A stretch of 41,907 bases of DNA from CAYYAQ01 sp964469555 (GTDB lineage Bacteria > Planctomycetota > UBA1135 > UBA2386): assembly GCA_964469555.1 (NCBI GenBank), contig CAYYAQ010000027.1, positions 1 to 41,907 of the forward strand. The letters run 5' to 3'. Shown here in pieces: positions 16,170 to 22,435 of this stretch. The notes under the pieces are model-generated. The model made no database searches. It had not been told where the DNA came from and saw only the letters and a program-made list of their open reading frames with translations. The position numbers and the translations under genes are program-made. The number at the start of each line of letters is the position of its first letter. Within the stretch, counting starts at the first letter, position 1.

Positions 16170-17794
16170 GTCGTGATCTCTTCGAGTTCGGCGACTTCGC
16201 GGGGGGCTACGTCGATGCAGTCCGTGGACAGGTCGATGCCCTGGCTGCTGAGGGCGTGCGCGCGCGTGAGCACGGCGGCGCCGCGGAGGATGTTGCGTGC
16301 GATGGGAACCACGCGGCGGTTCTCCCATGACTCGAGCCACGAGCCGCGAACCCATTCGTTGAACGCGCCCATCGCGGGACCGCACCAGACCTGGTAGTCG
16401 AGTTGACGGTCCTCGACTCCGGTGTTCGCCCAGCGGGAGGACTGGCCGAGATACCAGCGGAAGACGAGCGCCATCTTGTGGCGGGGGTCGTCCTCGGCGC
16501 GGTCGAGTTGCTTCCGGTCGCGGTTGTTCCAGAATGCCTGGGTCTCGCGCCACACCTGGTCGATATCGGCGCGGAAGATCGACTTCTCGATTTCCCGGCG
16601 CGGCTCGTCGGGGATCGAGTCGAGGCTGGGGTAGGTGGTGTAGAGGTCGTAGAGCTTCTGCGCCCGCATCGGGAACATCGTCTTGCGGTTGGTGACCTGG
16701 AGCTTCACGCCCATCTCGAACATGTCCGCGGCCGGCGCCATCCGCACGTCGGCCTGCTCGACTTCGGCGAGGAGCTTGCGCACGAGATCCGAAGTGCCGG
16801 CCTCGCGTGTGCCCTGGTTGATCGACCCGACGACGACATACGCCGCGCCCATCGCGAACGCCGCTGCGGCGGAGTGTGGAGTGGCGATCCCTCCGGCGGC
16901 CCCGACGCGGAGCCGGTGCGCGAACTCATGCCGCGCCTGCATCTGGTCGCGGAGGGCGAGCATCGTCGGGAACAGCGCGAGCGCGGGACGGTTGTCGGTG
17001 TGTCCGCCGGAGTCGGCCTCGACGGTCAGGTCCTGGGCGACGGGGATCGTGCGCGCCATGTTCGCCTGTGCTTGGGTGATGTCGCCGCGGCGCACCAGCT
17101 CGCCGAGCATCGCGTCAGGTGGTGGCGCGAAGAACTTGCGCGCCACCTCGATGCGCGAGACCTTCGCGAGAATCCGGTTCTTCGTGAGCACCCTGCCTTC
17201 GGCGTCGGTGTGGATTCCCGCGACCCGATAGCGCACGACCGGCAGTGTCATGTCGAGGTAGGCCGAGGCCGACACGAGTCGCACCTGTCGCTGCAAGTAC
17301 AAGTCGACGATGGCGTCCTCGAGTTCCGGCTCGTACGGGCTGTGGATCAGGTTCGATCCCCAGGGGCGATCGCCAAGCCTGGTTTGGATCCTGTCGATCG
17401 CCTTGGCGACGATCCCCGGCGCGAGACCCGCGGCGCCGAACACCCCGAGCATTCCCGAACGACCCGTGGCCTCGACGAGCTCCGCGGAGGCGATCCCGTT
17501 CGCCATCGCGCCCGCCACGTACGGATACTGCAGACCGTGGTCCTTGGCGAAGTGACGGTCGCCGAGGTGTTCCGGACGGCAGGGTGGAACGATGGCGACG
17601 ACCCGCGCGGCGGAGTCCGACGGTGGTGCCGTCGGAGTGTCGGGGGACGCGAGGGTCACGCGACCACCCACACCGACGGCGAGCTGCCCGTCGATGTCGA
17701 GTAAACACAGTGGGAGGCTTACTTTGGCGAGGGCAGAGGCCAGGTCTTCCGGCCGCTTTGCCTGCCAAAGGTCGGTGCCTTCCCACCAACCCAG
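16166..17794 (-). CDS. pfaD: PfaD-like enoyl reductase of PUFA synthase
   Basis: An FMN-dependent TIM-barrel enoyl reductase that acts in trans on the megasynthase. Family signatures include GAMANGIAS, EADSGGHTDNRP, AADMFEMGVKLQV and GPAMGAFNEWV. The first ATG/GTG/TTG in frame is GTG 17671 (501 residues), but the frame upstream still encodes PfaD-like sequence (GWWEG, then DLASALAKVSLPLCLLDIDG). I therefore extend to a CTG at 17794, preceded by an AAGAGAG Shine-Dalgarno-like run five bases upstream. This gives 542 residues, close to the roughly 540 I recall for Shewanella PfaD. It is the first gene of the operon and its stop overlaps pfaA by 4 nt. The operon promoter should lie in 17795-17970; I cannot assign a convincing -35/-10 there. 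Confidence 0.88.
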   Translation of the reverse strand: MGWWEGTDLWQAKRPEDLASALAKVSLPLCLLDIDGQLAVGVGGRVTLASPDTPTAPPSDSAARVVAIVPPCRPEHLGDRHFAKDHGLQYPYVAGAMANGIASAELVEATGRSGMLGVFGAAGLAPGIVAKAIDRIQTRLGDRPWGSNLIHSPYEPELEDAIVDLYLQRQVRLVSASAYLDMTLPVVRYRVAGIHTDAEGRVLTKNRILAKVSRIEVARKFFAPPPDAMLGELVRRGDITQAQANMARTIPVAQDLTVEADSGGHTDNRPALALFPTMLALRDQMQARHEFAHRLRVGAAGGIATPHSAAAAFAMGAAYVVVGSINQGTREAGTSDLVRKLLAEVEQADVRMAPAADMFEMGVKLQVTNRKTMFPMRAQKLYDLYTTYPSLDSIPDEPRREIEKSIFRADIDQVWRETQAFWNNRDRKQLDRAEDDPRHKMALVFRWYLGQSSRWANTGVEDRQLDYQVWCGPAMGAFNEWVRGSWLESWENRRVVPIARNILRGAAVLTRAHALSSQGIDLSTDCIDVAPREVAELEEITT

Positions 17795-17970
17795 GTTGTC
17801 TCTCTTATGTGCGATGGCAGTTTCTAGCGGCGTGCGAACGGGGGGGCAAAAGGTTTTGCACGGGCGCGGGTCGGGATCTTGCGGGAGGGCCTGAGTCCGG
17901 TGATCTGGGGATTCTCGTCCCCGTGGTGTTCGGTTTTGCCGGGTTTCCTGTCGGCGGCCTCTCGGCTTAG

Positions 17971-18498
17971 AAAGAGAGGCAGCAATCCCCCAGGACCAAG
18001 CTTCAAAAGGCTGCGCAGCGGGCCTGGGCCCACCAGGACTACGCCAAGGCGGCGGACGTGCTGGCCGAGTTGGTCAGGGTGGATGAAAACAACGCGACGG
18101 CCTGGCACCGCCTCGGCTACGCGCTCCACTGCCAGATCAAGTAGCTCGGGACCTACAACGCGGCCAACCTCGACGCGAACATCCCATTGACCATCGGTGG
18201 GCAGGAGATCGAACCCGGCCTCTAATACCTCACGATCACGCACAAGGGTGATCGGAAGTCCGTCCTCAACGTGCTCGATTCTGCCTCCGTGCGGAGGTGC
18301 CGGATCGATCCCTACGTGGCCCACCTCACGAAGGGCGGCACGGACGTCGAACTCGAGCACAAGGAGACCAACGACGTTGCAGAGAAGCTCGACATCAAGA
18401 TCAAGGTGAAGAAGCAACAGCCCGGCAAGGGCGCTCTGGTCATTCGCTTCGGGCCCCCCACACTGACGGCTCCGCTGAAGATCCACCTCGTCCGCTAG
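17971..18498 (+). pseudogene. Decayed TPR / DUF2911-like protein gene with two in-frame stops
   Basis: One reading frame runs from after the stop at 17968-17970 to the stop at 18496-18498. It is interrupted by TAG at 18142-18144 and TAA at 18223-18225. Before the first stop the translation is a clear TPR helix pair (HQDYAKAADVLAEL, then DENNATAWHRLGYALH). After it comes GTYNAANLDANIPLTIGG, then EIEPGL-stop-YLTITHKGD and a C-terminal beta-rich part ending PLKIHLVR, which resembles DUF2911-type domains. The frame is kept across both stops, so the damage is point mutation rather than indels. No start codon or signal peptide is visible, so the 5' end is also gone. It faces away from the pfa operon. 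The last segment (from 18271) could be miscalled as a 75-residue gene. Confidence 0.7.
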
Positions 18499-18573
18499 CG
18501 AGTTCCTCCGGTAGATCTTTCTGCCTGCGGGGTCGTCGATTCGAGCGGTCGTCGGCCCCTCTTTCGTGCTCTG

Positions 18574-19656
18574 TCAGCGCGACCCGCCGGGCGCCGCGAC
18601 GTTGTTCGACTGCCGCTCGGCCACCGCGAGTTGGCGTCGCATGCGGTTCACGAGTTGCTGCAATCGGGAGCCCGGGCAGATCGTCCCGGAATTCAGCTCC
18701 TTGTGGGTCAACACCCCGCGTTTCGCGATCGTGTAGCGGGCGCTCAGCCAGTTGACGAAGTTCCCCATCGAGCGAACCTGGGCCGTGGTCGGGTTCTGGC
18801 CCGAGCGACCGGGGATGAAGTTGCCGAGAAGGCAGATTCCGACGTTGTGGTAGTTGTTGACGCCGCCGGCGTGCGCGCCCTGGTATGCGAGAGCGCGTCC
18901 CTCCCAGATCCGACCGGCGGGATCGATGAGGAAGTGGTAGCCGATGTCGCCCCAGCCGTTTTGCCTGATGTGGAAGGTCTGGATGCTGCGGATCTGAATA
19001 GCGACCGCCCGCGTGCTGAGGTCTCGGCTCAGCACGGCCGAGTGATGGATCGTCAGTCGGCGGATGCCCCTCATATTGTCGAGCTTGCGCTTGACGGGCC
19101 GCCCCGCGTTCCACCGGTGGCGCGGGATGATGCGGACCGAACCGACAGGCCCCCGCTTCGGGGTCGACCGCTTCGCGACCGACGGTCTGGGCGGGGGCGC
19201 GAGCCGCGCGATTTCCATGTCGCAGCGTCGTCTGAGGTCGGAGCGGAGAGCGAGATCGCGGGCCCGCCGGCAGTCTTCGAGGGCGCGGTCCTTCTCGCCG
19301 CGGTATTGGAAGGCCCGCGCGCGGAGGTAGTAGGCCAGCCCGGTGGTGTCGCGGGGGGGCGTGGGTTTTTTGTACAGGACCCGGTTCAGCGCGTGGATCG
19401 CCTGGACCGGTCGACGGGTCTCCATCAGGATCCAGCCACGGCGCAGCAGCTCCGCCGGATGGTCGCCAAGGCGGGCGAGTTCGTGCTCGCCGGACCCGAC
19501 GATCGGCGTGGTGGCGGAGGCCAGGGTCGCCATGGGACGGGCCGTGCCGCCGATTCCCGTCGGTTGGTACGAAGTGCACCCGCTGCCGAAGACGAAGAAT
19601 AGCAGTACCCAGCCGCCCGCTCGAGCGGGTGCTTGTTCTCGGAATTCTAGGGTCAC
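18574..19656 (-). CDS. Lipoprotein N-acetylmuramoyl-L-alanine amidase (PGRP/Amidase_2) with TPR region
   Basis: A 360-residue probable cell-wall amidase that cleaves the bond between N-acetylmuramic acid and L-alanine. The start is GTG 19656, with an excellent Shine-Dalgarno GGGAGGG (19661-19667) four bases upstream. A hydrophobic signal ends in FVFGSGC, giving lipid-anchored C27. A TPR-like helical part follows (LRRGWILMETRRPVQAIHAL, then YYLRARAFQYRGEKDRALED). The C-terminal PGRP fold has TIHHS for the first Zn His, GYHFLID for the catalytic Tyr, and THKEL with TICPG for the second His and Cys ligands. All ligands are present, so it should be active. The gene is convergent with the pseudogene and divergent from the signalling cluster; 19657-19796 holds both 5' regions. 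The longer frame to 19806 would bury the signal peptide. Confidence 0.82.
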   Translation of the reverse strand: MTLEFREQAPARAGGWVLLFFVFGSGCTSYQPTGIGGTARPMATLASATTPIVGSGEHELARLGDHPAELLRRGWILMETRRPVQAIHALNRVLYKKPTPPRDTTGLAYYLRARAFQYRGEKDRALEDCRRARDLALRSDLRRRCDMEIARLAPPPRPSVAKRSTPKRGPVGSVRIIPRHRWNAGRPVKRKLDNMRGIRRLTIHHSAVLSRDLSTRAVAIQIRSIQTFHIRQNGWGDIGYHFLIDPAGRIWEGRALAYQGAHAGGVNNYHNVGICLLGNFIPGRSGQNPTTAQVRSMGNFVNWLSARYTIAKRGVLTHKELNSGTICPGSRLQQLVNRMRRQLAVAERQSNNVAAPGGSR

Positions 19657-19796
19657 GTTTCCCTCCCTGGGAATGTTCCGAGCATAGGTGCCGAGTCGCC
19701 GGGTATCCAGAACCCTCCGTACGACACTGTCCTTTTCAGCATCCTCCCTCAAGTGCCGATAGCCATTGGAGAGCAGGCTCGACCGAAGAAAGGACC

Positions 19797-20261
19797 ATGA
19801 CAGCACGTGTTGATCTCAGATTGGAAGGTCCGATGGACCACCTTCGACTCGCGTGGCAGGCGGGCGAGACCCTCTTGAACGATGTGCAGTTCGAAGAGGA
19901 TCCGAAGGGAACGCGCTACAACGTCTTGCTCGCCATGCAGGAACTCCTCACCAACGTGTTCCGGCACGGCTACAAGGACTCCGAGACAATGGTCGTCGAA
20001 CTGCGGTTTCAGGCCACTCCCGTCGAAGTCGAGTTCGAGATCAGGGATCGGGCGCGCCAGTACGATCCGACCTCCGACGAGAGCCTGCACACGGAGGACG
20101 ATGACGACGACGATATGCCAACGGACGACGGCGGCTACGGTCTCGTGATCGTCAAAGCCGTGATGGACGATCTGTCCTACAGTTACGAGGACGGCTGGAA
20201 CGCCATTCGCGCGGTCAAGTACATCAGGAGCGGCGTCGCCGTAGGCGCGTCGAAAGACTGA
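19797..20261 (+). CDS. RsbW-like anti-sigma/serine kinase, HATPase_c_2 domain
   Basis: A 154-residue GHKL ATPase. The N box is MQELLTNVFRHGY, the G1-like strand is EIRDRARQYDP, and the G2 box is GGYGLVIVKAVMDDLSY. Proteins of this type bind sigma factors or phosphorylate STAS antagonists in partner switching. The start is ATG 19797 behind AAAGGA; the open frame back to 19629 lies in the divergent intergenic region and is not coding-like. Between G1 and G2, where RsbW has its ATP lid, there is an acidic stretch with six Asp in a row. It is followed 32 nt later by a PP2C phosphatase and then a receiver, so the three probably form one operon. No STAS antagonist is present here. Confidence 0.82.
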   Translation: MTARVDLRLEGPMDHLRLAWQAGETLLNDVQFEEDPKGTRYNVLLAMQELLTNVFRHGYKDSETMVVELRFQATPVEVEFEIRDRARQYDPTSDESLHTEDDDDDDMPTDDGGYGLVIVKAVMDDLSYSYEDGWNAIRAVKYIRSGVAVGASKD

Positions 20262-20293
20262 TTCTGACCCGGGAAGCAGCGTCTGGACTCCCC

Positions 20294-21871
20294 GTGGTGG
20301 GTCACCTGCCGCGCATCGCGATCGGCGATGTGGGGCTGTACTCGGTCGATTCCAGCGGCGTGGTCGTCGCGCATGCCGACCGGGAGGAGTCGATCTCCTT
20401 CCGCGTCGAAGGCGAGGAGCTGCAGGTCGAAATCGAGAGCGGTCGCCTCGCCTACGTCGGCCCGGCGGAAGACTCCGAGAAATGGGTCGTGGTGACCTAC
20501 GACACGGGGCAGGAGGAGGGGCTCGCGCCGTTCCTCGCCGCGCTGTTCGCGGGCTTGACCGAGAGAGAATCGCTCAAGATGGACATGGAGAGCATGTTCT
20601 CGAACTCGCTGGCGCTGCTCGAAGAGGTGTCGATGATCGCGGAGCTGCTGCCGAAGCTCCCGACCGGGGACACCGAGATCGACGTCGTGCGGATGGGTCT
20701 CGAAGCGCTGATCTTCGCCAAACCTGTCGAGAGTGCGATCTTCGTGCGGTACGACGAGAGACGCGATCTGGCAGAGGTGCTCATCCAGGTCCACGCGGAC
20801 GACGACGGATCGGATTACCCCGGCGAGCGTTTCATCTCCCAGGGCGTCGCCTGGAACACCATCCACGGACCCGACGAAGCGATCCTCACGGGCGTGCCCA
20901 AGGGGGGCGCTCTGGGCAGTGCGGGAAGTCCCGAGAGCCTCGCCCGGCATGAGATCATCGCGGTTCCCGTGCGCTACGGCGGCAACGACAAGCCCGTGAC
21001 CCTCGGTGCGCTGTTGGTGCTCGACAAGCGACCCAACGCCTACTCCACCGGGGATGAGTTCGGGTCGCAGGACACGAAGCTCGCGACATCGATCGCGGCG
21101 ATGCTCGGCGCCGTTCTCGGGACGCGAAAGGTCGCCGAACTCGGCAACGAGATGCGCACCGCGCACACGCTGCATCAACAGATCCTCCCGGGCGGTGCTC
21201 CGTCGTTCGAGGGTTTCGATCTCGCCGGGAGCAGCATCTCGCCGGGCGCGGTTGGCGGCGACTACTACGACTTCCTGAAGCTCCGCGACGGTCGGGTGAT
21301 GTGCGTCGTCGCGGACGTCTCCGGGCACAATCTCGCGAGTTGCCTGGTGATGGTCAGCGCGCGGGCAGCGCTCCGACTGTTGGGGTCGACGAGCGACAGC
21401 ACTGCCGGGGTGTTTGATTGCCTCGCCGCGACGATGTTCACGGATCTGAACCGCACCGAGCTGTTCATCACGGCGGTGGGCGCGACGATCGAATCGGGCA
21501 CGCGGAATCTCGAACTCGTCAACGCTGGTCACAACCCGACGATGATCTACCACGCGAAGTCGGGCGAGATCGAGGAGATCTTCGCCGAAGACACGGTTCT
21601 CGGATTCCTGCCGGCGCCAGCACACGACGTCGTGAATCGGACGCTCGAGACCGGAGATGTCGTGTTGCTGTACACGGACGGAGTCACGGAGGCGGCGGAC
21701 GCCGAGGGCGTGTTCTTCGAGGAGCCACGCCTGCGCCAGGTTCTGAAGGACGCGGCCGGAGGGTCAGCGCAGGAGATCCTCAACTCGGTGTACAAGGCGG
21801 TCGAAGATTACGCAGACGAAGCGGTCGAGGGCGATGACATCTCGGTGCTCGTGATCAAGGTGACCGGATGA
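20294..21871 (+). CDS. GAF-PP2C (SpoIIE/RsbU-type) serine phosphatase
   Basis: A 525-residue cytoplasmic phosphatase. Residues 1-90 form a beta-rich N-terminal part I do not recognise. Residues of about 125-275 look like a GAF-type sensor, and about 300-525 are the PP2C/SpoIIE catalytic domain. Metal-binding aspartates are present: D323 in GGDYYDF, D341 in VVADVSGH, D462 in LYTDGVTEA and D515 in GDDISVLVI, with the conserved VNAGHNP. It likely dephosphorylates the partner of the upstream RsbW-like kinase. GTG 20294 is the first plausible start (a second GTG follows at once), but the Shine-Dalgarno is weak. Its stop overlaps the downstream receiver ATG by 4 nt (ATGA). Confidence 0.85.
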   Translation: MVGHLPRIAIGDVGLYSVDSSGVVVAHADREESISFRVEGEELQVEIESGRLAYVGPAEDSEKWVVVTYDTGQEEGLAPFLAALFAGLTERESLKMDMESMFSNSLALLEEVSMIAELLPKLPTGDTEIDVVRMGLEALIFAKPVESAIFVRYDERRDLAEVLIQVHADDDGSDYPGERFISQGVAWNTIHGPDEAILTGVPKGGALGSAGSPESLARHEIIAVPVRYGGNDKPVTLGALLVLDKRPNAYSTGDEFGSQDTKLATSIAAMLGAVLGTRKVAELGNEMRTAHTLHQQILPGGAPSFEGFDLAGSSISPGAVGGDYYDFLKLRDGRVMCVVADVSGHNLASCLVMVSARAALRLLGSTSDSTAGVFDCLAATMFTDLNRTELFITAVGATIESGTRNLELVNAGHNPTMIYHAKSGEIEEIFAEDTVLGFLPAPAHDVVNRTLETGDVVLLYTDGVTEAADAEGVFFEEPRLRQVLKDAAGGSAQEILNSVYKAVEDYADEAVEGDDISVLVIKVTG

Positions 21872-22242
21872 GACAGTTCAAGGTATTGGTGGTCGACGAC
21901 GAGCCCTTCATCTGTCGTTCGCTCTCGTTCGTCCTCCGCAAGGACGACTACGAGGTGTTCGAGGCGCGCGATGGTGAGGAGGCGTTGGAGGTCATCCGCA
22001 CCGAGAAGCCGGACCTCGTGTTCCTCGACGTCATGATGCCGAAGATGAACGGGTTCGACGTCGTGCGGGCCGTCCGCGCCGAGGAACACCTGGCCGACAT
22101 TCTGATCGTGCTGCTCACCGCGAAGGGCCAGGACGCGGACCGTCAGACAGGCGAGGACGCCGGCGCCAATGACTACATGACGAAGCCGTTCAGCCCGACC
22201 AAGATCCTGGAGCGCGCCCGGTCGCTGCTGGGCCGCGAGTAG
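21868..22242 (+). CDS. Stand-alone CheY-like response regulator receiver
   Basis: A 124-residue single-domain receiver with no output domain. Acidic pocket D10/D11 (VVDDEP), phospho-acceptor D54 (VFLDVMMPKMNG), T84 (VLLTAKG) and K106 (TKPF) are all present, so it should be phosphorylatable. The ATG overlaps the phosphatase stop by 4 nt, giving translational coupling. In comparable loci such receivers relay signals to a kinase or phosphatase rather than to DNA; here the partner phosphatase is the obvious candidate, which is inference. No histidine kinase is encoded in the window. Confidence 0.9.
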   Translation: MRQFKVLVVDDEPFICRSLSFVLRKDDYEVFEARDGEEALEVIRTEKPDLVFLDVMMPKMNGFDVVRAVRAEEHLADILIVLLTAKGQDADRQTGEDAGANDYMTKPFSPTKILERARSLLGRE

Positions 22243-22267
22243 GGGGGCAGATTCTCTGACACCCTGA

Positions 22268-22291
22268 CAGCTGCGGGTTTCCGGTCAGCTG
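22268..22291 (+). terminator. Possible hairpin after the receiver gene
   Basis: The arms CAGCTGCGG (22268-22276) and CCG-GT-CAGCTG (22281-22291) pair with a GTTT loop and a 2-nt bulge. No T-run follows, so termination would be inefficient or Rho-assisted. It lies 26 nt after the receiver stop. Confidence 0.3.
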
Positions 22292-22364
22292 CCAAATTGG
22301 CGTAAATCCCCCTCGTCGATTGCCCTAACGCCCTTGTTTTGTGCTCTTTGGGCGCGAAGGACTG

Positions 22365-22380
22365 TGGCACGGTAGTTGTT
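22365..22380 (+). promoter_or_regulatory. Sigma-54-like promoter upstream of dnaK
   Basis: TGGCACG (22365-22371), four bases, then TTGTT (22376-22380) matches the -24/-12 consensus TGGCACG-N4-TTGCW except T for C in the -12 GC. Predicted initiation is near 22392, leaving a leader of about 44 nt before the dnaK ATG at 22436. No upstream activator site was recognised, and no CIRCE element is present in 22243-22435. The -12 mismatch hits an important base, so this is a candidate only. Confidence 0.4.
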
Positions 22381-22435
22381 TTCGGTGGCACCGCAGCCTG
22401 GCGCGTCCAGGCCCCAACCAGCCCACACAACCAAC

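Noticed and set aside
16170..16553. A 128-residue N-terminal extension of PfaA
   Set aside because: The extension is Arg/Pro/His-rich, lies wholly inside pfaD, and has no family similarity. GTG 16169 with the 4-nt overlap fits the operon's other junctions.
18142..18225. Readthrough or recoding of TAG and TAA in the TPR/DUF2911-like frame
   Set aside because: Two different stop codons, no start codon, and a missing 5' end fit ordinary gene decay much better.
18271..18498. A separate 75-residue small protein gene
   Set aside because: It is in the same frame as the upstream decayed gene and reads as its C-terminal domain, without a Shine-Dalgarno.
22321..22360. CGCCC...GGGCG inverted repeat upstream of dnaK as a CIRCE operator
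   Set aside because: The 5-bp arms with a 16-nt loop do not match the TTAGCACTC-N9-GAGTGCTAA consensus and are expected by chance in this GC content.
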